Source: Holacanthus passer (lineage: Eukaryota > Chordata > Actinopteri > Pomacanthidae). Taken from it: 64,000 nucleotides of DNA. The position numbers were made by a program, and so were the translations under genes. This document shows, one piece after another, positions 12,578 to 24,137 of this stretch. Each line of letters begins with the position of its first letter. The first letter of the stretch is position 1. The stretch covers positions 15,582,001-15,646,000 of the forward strand of contig JAFREQ010000011.1 of NCBI GenBank assembly GCA_025331565.1, in the 5' to 3' direction. The notes below the pieces were generated by a model. It was given only the letters and a program-made list of their open reading frames with translations. It was not told the DNA's origin and did no database searches.

Positions 12578-12617
12578 CACAACTTCACTAACAGGCCAAG
12601 CAGCCAAGTACTACAAG
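12424..12617 (-). CDS. atg7: atg7 exon 2, with start codon
   Basis: The acceptor TTTCACAG precedes 12617 and the donor is ATG|GTGAGT after 12424. The start codon is at 12577-12575, giving MASDTSEDLK. The open frame continues upstream to a TTG codon at 12607, but no ATG is available there. This exon encodes the conserved FAPFSSAL and GFWHQLTQKKLN segments and ends in phase 1 within a glycine codon. Confidence 0.95.
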
Positions 12618-12941
12618 CTGTGAAATTAAACAGGTGTGGGTTACAAACAGTTGCACGCGCTATAATTTGTCATAAGACACACTTACAGAATGTTGTAACA
12701 AACAGGCTTAACACAAACACAAAAAAAATTTATAATAACTTATTAGCTGCTGAGTGCATTCAATACACAATCCAGTGAAATAAACAGTAAAGCTAAACAC
12801 TTATTCATCAATCAGTCAATTCGTCAACCGTGAAACAAAAAAACACCTGTATCAGCCAGTGCATTTGTTATGGAAAGTAGCCTCCTTATGGTGTACAAAC
12901 ATACAACAGATGTTTCAATCATTCACAAAAGGACACAAATT

Positions 12942-13032
12942 GAGGGTGTCATATGTTGTACAGATCGCAAAGCCTTTTGGGGCAAATTTGTGATTTGTGT
13001 TTTATGGCTATACAGATAAAGCTGACTTGACT
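12942..13032 (+). repeat. interspersed repeat 3' tail in atg7 intron 1
   Basis: Contains TTGTACAGATCGCAAAGCC, GGCAAATTTGTGATTTGTG and GGCTATACAGATAAA, the usual end of an abundant teleost repeat. A related copy lies at 16160-16252. Confidence 0.5.
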
Positions 13033-13730
13033 GAACGTATCATGACATAAGGCAATCCCCAGCAAGGATATCTTGAAATTGACTGACAGCACATAAAGTT
13101 AAAATAATTTTGACAATCAATACTTAATTGATCGATGGAGGAAAATTCATCAATAATTTGTGAGTAACAACATGCTTCTTTGGACCATGTGGTAACTTGT
13201 GACAAGCATTTTGTCAATAAATTACTAATCAGTTCATCTTAATGGTGATATATACATTGATCTACAATGGATACTTCTACACATCCCTTTACTACGATAA
13301 CTGATAACATCTAACACTACTGATGTCAACATTTTGATTCAATCCTGCTGTTTATATAGCTAAACTAGAAATCCAACCAGTTTTATGATATTTGGATTAT
13401 TGCTTATTGCCAAAAAATTAGCACCTCTAACCCTTAGACACTTTAAGGGTCTTCTTCAGTATTTCAGGAAAGTTGATGCATGTTCAAATTCCATATTTAC
13501 TGTTTCAGGACTTCCACACTTCAGTATGTGCTGTGCAGTAAGTTAACACACACACACAGTGAGAGCTCAAACTGCTCTAACGTTAATCACACAGGACGAA
13601 CATGAAGGAAACAAATCACAATATTACGATATAACTGTATTTCAAATCAGATAAACTGGGATAACGTTAAACTGCCCAGATACACGTTCATATATGCGAA
13701 AGAGTAACAAGCTGAGCTCTGAACACTTAC

Positions 13731-13800
13731 CAGAAATTCTTACTTCCTGGTCCACTTGATCATGTGACCGCGGGGCTTGTCAATAAAGCAATGCAGTGTG
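13731..13800 (-). other. atg7: atg7 exon 1 (5' UTR) and core promoter, left border fixed by a splice donor
   Basis: On the minus strand the sequence AATTTCTG is followed by GTAAGTGTTC, a near-consensus donor whose last exon base is 13731. It lies 1.1 kb upstream of the acceptor at 12618-12619, which precedes the start-codon exon. An ETS-like GGAAGT (minus strand) and an M-box sit beside it. The transcription start cannot be placed, so the right border is a guess. The non-coding nature follows from the start codon lying in exon 2. Confidence 0.55.
13759..13768 (-). promoter_or_regulatory. M-box / CLEAR-like site at the atg7 5' end
   Basis: The minus strand reads GTCACATGAT. This differs from the CLEAR consensus GTCACGTGAC at two positions and contains the MITF/TFE M-box core TCACATGA. 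It lies 28 bp from the exon 1 donor, so it is at or just downstream of the transcription start. TFEB, TFE3 and MITF are known activators of autophagy genes; use of this copy is inferred. Confidence 0.4.
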
Positions 13801-16800
13801 GGTAATTAGCCAGCCAGCTAGCCTAGCTGCTACAGAAGTGTATCTCTGTGTCTTATGGTGCATGAACCATTGAGTAAAATATAAAGAACCAAAATATGAA
13901 CAAGAAGGCGCAAACGATGAAGCAGGAGAAAACAGACAAAAACTTATAGGCGCCGTTTCTTTTCATGTCGGATGAACAGATCTGTCAGTAACCTCAGTTA
14001 TAGTTTGTTACATCCGTACGGGTTTAAACAGGTTCAGTCACTAACGAAAGTTAACTGTATCTAAACAGGAAGCAGTTCCCAGTTTCGAAAATGTAGGAAA
14101 GCAGCTACGAGCTCATTTTCACCAGAATCGTCTCCGGTAAATCAAACTGTTTCCATCAAGACACCGGACTGTGCAGCAGGGAGTTAGGGGCCGTCTGCAA
14201 ACTATCCGGCCGGGAAAAAAACGCACAGTACGAAGTTCAAGTTCAGAAACGATGAATAGCTCAGCTTTTACTTAGTTCTTTTAGGCACCTGATTTATTTT
14301 TGTATGTTATTTTTGTTTTTTTTTTTTTTTTTTAGGAACAAAACAAGCTATAGGGCTGAGGGCACAAGAATAAACTCCCAAGAACCAGGGTTAAAAATTT
14401 TAAAAATATAGAGGTCATGAAATCTCTAAAATAACATGTTTATTATTATTATTTTGAAATTCTAGTTCTTTACATATATTTTCTAGATATTTTTTATTTT
14501 TTCTAGCATGAAGGTCTGATCTAAATGCTGTTTCTTCTACAGACTATAATAAAATTCTGACAGAAATCACAGTCCTTCATTTATTTCTGCTTTTGTTACA
14601 AAAGTACTCAAATACAAATATAGTATAGAAGTATTGAGTCTAAAAATACTGAGTTTTTTTTTTTTTAAAGATTAAATTTTTATTGATAAATTACTTACTG
14701 TAAGGGTAAGATTTTAATAATTAATATACTTAGCAGTATTTGACCCTGGTCAGAGAAATTGTATAGTCTGAAAAGGATGCTAGGCAGAAGATCAAGTTGG
14801 GCCCCTCTGACACACTTTTGTTGTCTTTACATTCAATAAAGACATATAAATGATATGAAGAATTCCAAAAATATATGTTCCTTTTTTTCCAAATGTGACA
14901 TTTTCCTTGGCTCTCATCACACAGTTGATTGTCAGTCACTACTTCACACGTACCATCATCCTTTTTCTTTGCCAGTAGAATAACTCCTCTTCATTTTGCG
15001 TGATCAAATCGAGGCACATTCTTCAACACAAGCCTCACACAAGCTGAAGTCACAGTAGAATTTACTTGATTAAAATATGACCCATTAAGAGCAGTTTGTA
15101 AAATGGCCTCTTATTTTCTGACATTATTGTTAATGTGGAGTCAAGGCAGTCAGCTGCTGGCAGGCACAGCAAATATCTAGAAATTTTTCCTCTTTATACT
15201 GTACATATTACATGAAAAACATCTATTATTCTAAAAATAAGAATGAATATGCTGTGGGATCAAGCTACAGTACATATACATTTACTACACACCTGAGAAA
15301 TCCATGACACAGGCCACCGCCACACATGTTGGACACAGTGTTGGAAGCTGTGCAATTGTCTGATTAATGAGCACCTTAGTTTTAGGCAAATATGAAAAAC
15401 AACTATTATCTCCCACCATAAATTAACTACAAAATAATAATGAATCATCCTGTTCAGCCATAAAGAAAGATTAAGAGGGATTAAATGCAGAGGTCCTCCC
15501 TAATTCAGCCTCTAACAGAAATGAGAGCTGACACTGAAGGTGATGATGTTATCGCTCATTAGTTTGGAGCTTGGCAGGCTGTCTTACAATAACACTAACA
15601 ATAATATGAATTCTAATTCTGTTTGTTTGGTCAAGGGGTCATTTCAGCTGAAGAGCTTGGCCACTATGTTCTGCACGTCTATGCATGAAGTAAAAGTAAT
15701 AGGGGTTGTATGAAGTAAAAACATTTATATAAACGCCAGCATGTGGTTTATTTGCCATAACATGAAGAATAAGCCAAATATATTTAATTCCTCTGCAAAG
15801 CAATGTGCTACTACACTTAAACCTCATTAAACTGTTTTACAATAGGTTTTGTTTCAGCTGGGCACAGGGCCCATATTTCAGATTTCCACTCACCTCTCCA
15901 TATTTTTTTTATTGCTGTTCATGTTGGTTTTGGCAAATCTGCATGTGCAAGCTATATTTGTACAACTAAAGGCCTGATTAGTTTCGTTTCTGACCTACGG
16001 TGAAGTATCTATTAGATTTATCAAAGTCAGCGGTCACTGTTCTGGTAATATTTTCACTGTTCCCTTGGTTACAACCAGCATTCAACTGTTTCCTGCTGTT
16101 GGTGCCAGAAAACACAGAATTGTGCCACTCACTAGACGACACTCAGTTCAAACTGAGGGTGTAAAGTTAGAAGGTGTTGTATGTTGTACAGATTGTAAAC
16201 CACTTTGAGCCAAACTTTGCAACACAGATTATACTATAAATGTATATGTAACCAATTAGGCAAACCTGGCCACCGCCCGAGAGTCCCCAAATCCAAAGGT
16301 CAGGGCTATATTGAGAGATGCCATCCTGACTTGATCTGTTTGCCCGGTAGTCAAACCAGTGTTGTTCTAGTTCAGCTGGGACAGTGTCTCTGTGGGTGAA
16401 TGCCAGCCATTCAAAATGATGGGTGAGACTACCCGAAGTCACTGTGACATGGCCCTGTAAGCATCATTTATGTTAGTATATTAGTTTGGCTGAGGTCTCC
16501 AACAATGATTGAAACTCCATCAGGATGTGTGCTCTGGTGTGTCCTGATAGCGTCATACCATAGTGGAAGATGAGGGCTGGTTTTTGTGAAAGAACATTGT
16601 AGCTTTGATCTGTGAACACATTTGAAAAGAACAATCTAAAACATCATTGTTCTTTCTGAATACAGGCCTCACACTGACTCTGTCTGGTTGACAGAGATGT
16701 ACTGTAGAGATGAGAATACAATCACACACGTTTCTCCTCCTCACATCATCACCTCTTCCAGTTCACTCACACCCCCCTCTGATTTGTTTGATTTGCCTAA

Positions 16801-17385
16801 GTAGTGACTCACCATCCACGTCTGCGTTGACTGGACACAGGAAACATTAAGGGTGTCGTGATCTAGATTTTGTTGGAGTCATGGCAATTTAACGTATTAC
16901 CACCATATATCAGACACTGTCATTCATACATTAGAGTTTAAAATACAGTAATAGGCCTCTGACATGAGAAAATTTTAATTTATTGAACATGACATGAAAA
17001 TCTGAAGCCATCGTTCGAATTGGTATTATGGGAATGGTAAAATGTTCATTGTAATGCCATTTCACTTCACAACAGGATTGCAGACAGAACCTTTTCACAT
17101 GGGAGACATAATTGTGCTGTAATGGTTTGTCTCCAGAGGCTGATGGATGCATTTTGTGTGTTTGTTCCAAATATTTAATCAATACAAATGTATTTCATGA
17201 GTCTCAAATTTATGATCGCTTTTCCACAGGACTGTGAAATAATATTTGGAGCTCTTTGGCTAATGACATGAAATGAGGTGCCTCATCACATCATAGAATA
17301 GATGAGTTTTAAAAGGCTGTTTTGTTAGAAGAAAAACAAAATCTTCTCTAGTTTTTCTCCTCATTACATTCTTGCATACACTCAT
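13801..17385. other. intergenic region between hrh1 and atg7
   Basis: No gene is supported here. It holds poly-T runs near 14313-14334 and 14655, fragments of repeats, and the tail copy at 16160. Reading frames are short and unrelated to each other. Confidence 0.6.
16160..16252 (+). repeat. second, more decayed copy of the 12.9-kb tail repeat
   Basis: Shares TATGTTGTACAGATTGTAAA and the following GAGCCAAACTTTGCAA segment with 12942-13032. It lies in the hrh1-atg7 intergenic region. Confidence 0.45.
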
Positions 17386-17900
17386 CCACAACCCTGATAT
17401 GAAAAAGTTTGGATGCTGTGTAAAACATAAATTAAACAGAATGTGATAACTTGCTAATCCTTTTTGACATAGGCTCAATTGAAAACAGCACAAAGACAAT
17501 ATATTTAATGTCTGACCTCATCAAATTCATTGATTTTTGTAAATATCTGCTTATTCTGAATTTGATGGCAGCAACACATTTCAAACAAGTTGGGACAGGA
17601 GCAACAAAAGACTGTGAAAGTTGTGGACTGATCCAAAAACACCTGTTTGGATCATTCCACAGGTAAACAGGTTCATTGGTAACAGGTGATAGTATCATGA
17701 TTGGGTATGAAAGGTTCATCCTGGAAAGAAAGTCGATCACAAGCAAGGATGGAGAGAGGTGGTTTGTCAAACACATGATTGTGTAAAGGAGATTACTACA
17801 TGGGCTCAGGAACACTTTATATAACTGTTGCCAGTAATCACAGTTAGTTTGTAAATGATTGCATTCTGTTTTATTTACTTTTTGCAATCAAGGTTTTATT
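17386..17900 (+). mobile_element. internally deleted Tc1/mariner-like transposon
   Basis: The left end has CAACCCTGAT and GCTGTGTAAAACATAAAT, then CAGCAACACATTTCAAACAA, AGTTGGGACAGGAGCAACAA and CACCTGTTTGGATCATTCCA, which I recognise from a common fish Tc1-like element. From 17785 the frame reads KEITTWAQEHF and then stops. This is a remnant of the transposase, after a large deletion of the region before it and most of what follows. It is not able to move itself. Confidence 0.7.
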
Positions 17901-18741
17901 CTAATTGATGGCAATAATGGGCTGACAAAGCACAAACAAGTGAAACAAGACCAGAGGATTTCTGTAGATTTTTTATGTTAAGATGGTGATTTCAATGTGT
18001 TGAAACATAGTGAAATGTTTTAAAGCTTGCATGTTTAAAAACCCCAAAAGGAGGGTGAATTAAAGGAGCAATTGAACAGATCCCAGATCAGCCCTCCCTG
18101 GGGTAACAGCTCAGCAGACACTTGGCAAGATTAGTGTTTTTCCTGGACTGACATTAAAGAGGACAACTAATGTCCCATATCCTGTTTTAACAATGAGAAA
18201 ACAAAGTGATAAATTCTCACAAATGTACAGCAGTGCTTGTAAAATGTTAAATATTACAGAATCATGCTGTATCATGTCACACTCGTGTTCTGTCCATTGA
18301 TAGTGCTCAAAAAAATAAATAAAAAAACAGATTATTGATTAAGATTTTCTTTAAAAACATTTTGGACATTTTGGACTTTTGGACCAGAGCCAAGATGCTA
18401 GACTCATGCTCCTGTTTCTGAGGGTGAGAGATCAAATTCCTCTGAGTTTAAAGGTCCTCAACGCACGTTATTATCACTATAATGACACAGACAAAATAAA
18501 TAACATGAAATTCAGACATAATTCTCAACTGCTACCATGAATCTGAATCAGAGGGCAGTCAGTTACGCAAATAAAATCTCAGAACAAACAGAAACAGCTG
18601 ATGCTCAAATTGCATTTACAGTTTAATCTACACTTCAAAAGCTCACCCATGCAGCAGCGTTTAATTAATTGAAATGATACAGCTGTCTGTGAACATCAGC
18701 AGCATTTAGACACCAATGATTAAGTTCTGCTTCTATGCCTG
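17901..18741 (-). other. region downstream of the hrh1 stop, probable 3' UTR
   Basis: 840 bp of AT-rich sequence with no open frame of note. The 3' UTR end cannot be fixed. An AATAAA on the minus strand (17869-17874) lies in the neighbouring transposon and may or may not be used. Confidence 0.3.
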
Positions 18742-20391
18742 TCACAAACGTATCTTCAGGATATTTTTAAAGACTCGCTTAAAGTTCCCATTACAGAGCG
18801 GGTATATAAAAGGGTTGAGAGTGGAGTTGATGTAACCTAACCATATGGTAAACATGTGAAGGTCGTGGTGCACACAGTCTCTGCAGAACGCCATGACCAT
18901 GAAAACTATGAAGTACGGGATCCAGCACAACATGAAGGCAGCGATTATGCAGCCCAACTGCTTGGCCGCCTTGTGCTCTTTATGGATCCTCAGGCTTTGG
19001 ATACGCTGACGTGATTGGTCGATGAACCTCTGCCACGTTTTTCTCAGGTTCACCGCGTTAGCCGGGTCCAATTTGGCCTCTTCGATCCCTTCCTCGGTCC
19101 AGGGCAGAGCGTGACTGGGGTCGTAGTTGTTGTAGAGCACAGAGGTGTATCTCTGCATGTCTGAAACCTGGCTGATGTCACAGACGCCGCTCACCGAGTT
19201 CGGCACTGTGACGTGACATTCATTTAAAGACGCCTGAAGTTTGTTCTCATTATTCCCCTCGGAGCAATTTACGTCCTGCGCCAATGAAGGTCGACTGAGG
19301 GGAGTCTCAGCGTCCGGCTGCTTCTCCTCAGGGGACAAAGAGCACCTTTTGGCCTTTTGTGCCATTCTGAGTCGTTTTGTTGTGATGGCTAGAAATGACG
19401 TCTGCTGGCCCTTTACGCCAATTTTTCTGTGAGATCTGGATGAAGCAGTTTTAGTTTTATCGGCATCCTCGAGGGAATATGTCTGATCTAAAGTGTTCTG
19501 GTCCAACAAGCGCTGTTGTTTGGAGAGTTTCAGCGGGGCCTCACATCCCCTCTTGGGTGATTTGGAGTCACTTTTCATGGGTGTTTGAACATTTTGCCCA
19601 TTTTCATTTTCCCCAAATGAGTCAGTTGGATGAATGATTCTCTCTCTGTCCCTGAGATGCTGCCTGACTGCCAAGTAGATGTGTGTGTAAAACCACAGCA
19701 TCAAAACAGAGGGTATGTAGAAGTTGAAGACGGCTGTGATGACCTTAAACCATGTGACGAAGCGAAAATCCGTGTCGCACTTGTTTTCCTCCTCAGGTTT
19801 GAGGTCAACATGAGTGAAAGACCTCCATCCTAAAATCGGAATAATCCACATTATGGACAGCAGCCATGCTCCGGAAATCATCACGCTGGCTTTTCCCCGC
19901 GTTCGATATTTCAGGTACTTAAGTGGCTGCCTGACAGAGCGGTACCGATCCAAACACAGGATAAACAAGCTGAAAATGGAGGCTGTGCTGGCCACGTAGT
20001 CCATAATAAGCCAAAATTGGCAGACAGCCCGCCCCAGCTTCCATTCGTCCTCCAACAAATACACCAGGTTCAGAGGCATAACTGTGGCCCCCACGATGAG
20101 ATCTGCCACAGAGAGGCTGACGATGTAGAGGTTCCCCACCGTGTGGAGGCTCTTCTCTTTCTTCACAGCGTAGAGAACGAGCAGGTTCATTATGACAGTG
20201 AGGAGGGAGAGGAGTCCCAGAAAGACCCCCAGCAGGGCATTGTGGAAGCGGTCATGCAGGGTCAGGGTGTGATTGCTCCTCAGCGAGTCTCCGCCGAGGA
20301 GGACGCTCCAGCTGTCGTTGCTGTTGTTCACATACCCGTTGGTGTCGAGGTGAGGAGGATCTGTGGGAGGAGACAGACCAGGTTCCATCAT
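18742..20391 (-). CDS. hrh1: hrh1, histamine H1 receptor (class A GPCR), single coding exon
   Basis: 549 residues; human is 487, as I recall. It is a Gq-coupled plasma-membrane receptor for histamine. The N-terminus has sequons at N22, N25 and N40. Seven membrane segments are visible. TM2 has LSVADLIVG. TM3 has the amine-binding aspartate D131 (MDYVAS) and DRY at 148-150. TM5 reads WFKVITAVFNFY, with the Lys, Thr and Asn that line the H1 pocket. TM6 has CWIPYF (W490) and TM7 has WLGYINS then NPFIY at 526-530. C124 and C205 form the TM3-ECL2 disulfide. The third loop, about 220 residues, is long and poorly conserved, and the tail is short. The start is the tandem ATG at 20391/20388; the open frame further upstream begins only with GTG after an in-frame TGA. 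atg7 follows downstream on the same strand. Confidence 0.96.
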   Translation of the reverse strand: MMEPGLSPPTDPPHLDTNGYVNNSNDSWSVLLGGDSLRSNHTLTLHDRFHNALLGVFLGLLSLLTVIMNLLVLYAVKKEKSLHTVGNLYIVSLSVADLIVGATVMPLNLVYLLEDEWKLGRAVCQFWLIMDYVASTASIFSLFILCLDRYRSVRQPLKYLKYRTRGKASVMISGAWLLSIMWIIPILGWRSFTHVDLKPEEENKCDTDFRFVTWFKVITAVFNFYIPSVLMLWFYTHIYLAVRQHLRDRERIIHPTDSFGENENGQNVQTPMKSDSKSPKRGCEAPLKLSKQQRLLDQNTLDQTYSLEDADKTKTASSRSHRKIGVKGQQTSFLAITTKRLRMAQKAKRCSLSPEEKQPDAETPLSRPSLAQDVNCSEGNNENKLQASLNECHVTVPNSVSGVCDISQVSDMQRYTSVLYNNYDPSHALPWTEEGIEEAKLDPANAVNLRKTWQRFIDQSRQRIQSLRIHKEHKAAKQLGCIIAAFMLCWIPYFIVFMVMAFCRDCVHHDLHMFTIWLGYINSTLNPFIYPLCNGNFKRVFKNILKIRL

Positions 20392-20889
20392 GGTAGATGA
20401 GATGGTCACCTCTAAATCCACTCACATCATGGAAAACTCTCGGCCTGCGTGGCTTTAAATGTCAGCCATGTATGGGACAGCAGGTTTTAATCAGGTCCAA
20501 CATTTACAGCATAACAGTCAGTGGATGCTCATGTTAAAAAAGGTAATCCATGAAAAGGCATTGTCCATTTGTTATATAAATCCACACCTGGAAAACAAAG
20601 ACAAAAGCATTAAAATTTATTACACATTTAGTCTCCTTCACTCAAAAATGTGTCTCACTTATTGTTATTGAATGTTTGACTTTCACTGTCGAAAATGGCG
20701 GATGTGCACAGTTTGACGCAAGAAGACACTCATCTGTTGAAGAGGGAAAGTTGCTCTGTGCTTGACTTAAACCTGAATTTAAGCTTAAGGCGTGCATGAG
20801 TGAGCATGATTTTGTGATAATAACTAGTTTGTTTGCCAATCATGGTCCAATATGCAACTTATACAAGTGTTTATATACAACTTTTTCTA

Positions 20890-21167
20890 CTTATCATTTA
20901 CTTAAGTAAAACTACCAATACATTAATATAAAACACTTTAATTTATAAGAAAAACTTGTGTGTTCAAAATCCTGCTTGAGTAAAACTACAGAAGTATTAT
21001 TAGCAACATGTAAAAATATTCATTATGCAGAAAAATGGCCACAATGAAATACAGTATTATTATATATAACATTATTAAATATTGATGTGACAATGTGTAA
21101 TTAGCATTATACTGTTGTTGATGGTCGACATGGTGCTAGTTTTAACTTCTTTATATACTTTTTGGTA
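20890..21167 (-). repeat. left part of an interrupted teleost repeat
   Basis: Contains TTACTTAAGTAAAACTACC, AGTATTATTAGCAACATGTA and ATTCATTATGCAGAAAAATG, phrases from an abundant fish element. The other part resumes at 21499 after a hAT-like insertion. Orientation is uncertain. Confidence 0.55.
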
Positions 21168-21498
21168 CAGTGGTTTTCCACCGAGGGGTCAGGCTCCCTT
21201 CAAAGGTCTCAAGATGAATTTGAGTGGTTGTAAGATGATTAATGTGCTAATAATGAAGAAAAAACAAAGTTCTGTTTGCTTGACCTTTCTCTAATCTTTG
21301 CTTTTTTGTAAAATACTGAATATTTCGATGTGTGTGTGCTTCATTAAATTCCTTGAATGAAACCATCTGAGAGGGCGATGAGGGGAAATATCTCTCAAGT
21401 GGAGCTGCTAAAAAGACATCAGAAATGTGATAATGAATCCAACTACACACTGTGTTTTTTGGAAATGGGCCATAAGCCAAAAAGGTTGGGAACAACTG
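21168..21498. mobile_element. hAT-like non-autonomous element (MITE)
   Basis: The left end reads CAGTGGTTTTCCACC and the right end, reverse-complemented, reads CAGTTGTTCCCAACCTTTTT then GGCTTATGGCCC, the hAT/Charlie-type terminal motif. Total 331 bp with no transposase. It splits a pre-existing repeat. No clear 8-bp target duplication remains. Confidence 0.55.
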
Positions 21499-21650
21499 GT
21501 TCAACAATATACTATACTTTATAAATGTGTCATAGGTTTGTATGTAAAATCTTTTAACCTGAGAAGTAACTAGTTACTATGTTGTCAGACAAATGTAGCG
21601 GAGTTAAAAGTACATGTAAAGTATTATTCAAAGTATAATTTAAAGAAGAG
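21499..21650 (-). repeat. right part of the interrupted teleost repeat
   Basis: AAATCTTTTAACCTGAGAAG, TAACTAGTTACTATGTTGTC and GACAAATGTAGCGGAG continue the family begun at 20890. A solo end of the same family is at 30004-30098. Confidence 0.5.
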
Positions 21651-23628
21651 TGTTTTCATAAGTCAGTTAAAAAACAGATTGAAAAGAGATGAAAAAAAAA
21701 AGAAGTGATGCAGTCAGACAAAGTTGCTGATACATAGAAACTTAAATCCGGCTCCACACCTCCTGTACTCTTTCCTTATCTGGTTTAAATATACAGTATT
21801 AATAGACTAAGATCTCTCTTTCTTTTTCACTGTCCAGCTGGCTTTCTTCAACACTCACATGAGGGGAGTGTGGCAAATCCCATCAACGACACAGCAGTGG
21901 ACAAACAGTGTGATCGGAGGAAAGGATGCATGCTGCTCGGCTCGTATGATGGAATCTGCGTCTCAGGATTCATAAAATCCTCCAGGACACCGTGTTTGAT
22001 CAAATGTTTGAGTCTGCAAAGCGCAGCAGGACGTCTGATATTAAAACATATCAATATGCCGCTGGTGAAGCATTTATTGTAACTGTTTCGCCTATTGATT
22101 TTTAAAGAGTAGACTGAAATAAACCTGTTACCATGGAGGCAGGTGGGCATTTCTGTGCATAGCTTGCGCAGACTTGTCGTTCTGAGATTAATCTGTGAAT
22201 TGAAATATCATTATTCGGCCTCATGAAGCCCCTCAAACAGAACTATAAAACATTACATAGATCATTTTTTTTCTCCAACAAACAAGAATCATGCATGTTG
22301 TTTTTTGCAGCAACAAAAAACTAGGAGATGCTGAAATTCAAAGTGTTGCAATCACTGATGCCAGTGTGCATGTAAATCAAAATCCTCATGTCTGGATACA
22401 CAACAAAAGTCAATCAGCTAAATTAATAAAATGATTAAAAAAAACTTATACGGGCATGTGAGGTTTGTCAAAAAGAGAAATATCCATACTTGTATCTGAA
22501 CACGTGAAATCTTAGTCATTCAAGACTAACGATGCTGAGTTCCTGCCTATCAAATTATCAATCTTCAATCTTCATCTTTATATCTGCGTCTGCTTACACA
22601 CTGATGACACACACTCAGGAGGAGGAAGAAGAAAAAAACACCGAGCTCACAAGTGTTTGGTGATTCATGGAAAAAATACTCTCACAACAGCAGTGGGGGC
22701 TGAAAGGTTTGGAGCAGAACATCGTCAGAAAGTGACTCATTCTGGTGGTTTTGATATCAAAATGGGGCAATGTTGGAAAAAAATTAAAAGACATCCTCCC
22801 TCCAATGTTTACATCTCCTTCACCTCCACCAGAGTTCACAAAATGAATAAGCCTGAGAGATTGAAAGTAGAGGAAGCAACACAAGTCTGTGGATGCTGCA
22901 TGATGGACATCTTCCAGCTTTATCATTTAATCAAGTGGAGGGGGCATATAAGGAAATTAAACTAATAATAAAACGTGAATATTGGTCATTTTCATGCCAT
23001 ATTTTAAACCCATTCAAAAGCACAATTGCATCATATGAAATCTTCATAGATGCATATGTTTAGCCTCACATGAGAAACTTTCATTGAAGCTATTCAATTG
23101 ATAGATACACGACTTATCATAAGCTTCAATAAATCTCTTTAAACCTGAGCTGAGATGTCTGATTGTAAACATGTTCCTCTCTCTGTTTACCGCCTCTGTG
23201 TTATTATAACTGCAGCTGAAGCACAAATATTTAAAAACCTTATTACTCACCCAATTCACAGAGAATATCAGAATAAAAAAAAGGGGGATGGATACCAGAA
23301 TAAAATCCAGTGTTTTCTGCATGTGAGCAGACACTTCTTATCGCACCACAAAAAAAAAAAAAAAAAACACACACATGATCCATATTTATCCGCATGTAAT
23401 TGTTCAATATGATTATCAGTAATGAGCCCAGCTTCTCTGATCTCATTACAACAGAGGGGGACACACACTGACGGAGGCTTTCTGTCAGGGTGAAGGATGA
23501 GAAACGCTCCAGGTCTGTTTGCAGGGAAGCACCTGTTGATCCTCTGCGGGATCAGGCAGGAAAACTTTCAGCTCGTTCGACGAATGAAACCTAATGTAAC
23601 AGTCAGAAACACAAAGTTCCTGCAGCCG

Positions 23629-23671
<43 letters not shown>

Positions 23672-23694
23672 TGTGTGAAGAGTTTCAGACTCAC
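21651..23694. other. hrh1 upstream region (probable 5' intron)
   Basis: No supported gene. Overlapping short frames near 21.85-22.15 kb on both strands match nothing I know. A poly-A run lies at 23350-23367. If the exon at 23695 is real, this is hrh1 intron 1. Confidence 0.45.
23630..23668 (+). repeat. (TG)n microsatellite
   Basis: About 19 perfect TG units directly downstream (minus strand sense) of the candidate hrh1 exon donor. Confidence 0.95.
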
Positions 23695-23770
23695 CTCAGC
23701 TGAGCGTTTCTCCACGAAAAGTCCGTTTAATTCCAGACACCGAGTGAAGGACAGAGGCTGGACATGAAGG
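23695..23770 (-). other. candidate hrh1 5' untranslated exon
   Basis: Minus strand CGCTCAGCTGAG is followed by GTGAGTCTGA, a strong donor, 3.3 kb upstream of the hrh1 coding exon. Mammalian HRH1 also has 5' non-coding exons. The matching acceptor near 20.4 kb is weak, and the right border is unknown. Inference only. Confidence 0.25.
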
Positions 23771-23789
23771 GAGGGAAGTCTGTTTCTGT

Positions 23790-23802
23790 TTCTCTCTCTG
23801 TC

Positions 23803-23837
<35 letters not shown>

Positions 23838-24096
23838 GAGTGTGTGTGTGTGTGTCCCCCTCTGTCTCTCTCTCACTCACTCTCTCTGTCTCTCTCTCTC
23901 TCACTTTCTGTCTGTGTCTCTCTCACTCTGTCTCTCTCTCACTTTCTCTGTCTACCTCTTTCTGTGTCTGTCTGTCTGTCTCTCTCTCTCTCTGTCTCTG
24001 CCTCTCTGCATCTCTCTCTCGCTCTCTCTCTGTTTTTCTATGTCTCTCTCTCTCTGACTCCGTGTCTATGTCTTTCTCTCTCTCTGCCTATGTCTC

Positions 24097-24137
<41 letters not shown>

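Noticed and set aside
12578..12607. Upstream extension of the atg7 frame
   Set aside because: It opens on TTG, not ATG, and is not conserved with the ATG7 N-terminus; treated as 5' UTR.
20017..20400. 127-codon plus frame antisense to hrh1
   Set aside because: Shadow of the hrh1 coding exon; no independent evidence.
20392..20421. Upstream extension of the hrh1 frame to 20421
   Set aside because: It begins with GTG directly after an in-frame TGA; the tandem ATG at 20391/20388 is the credible start.
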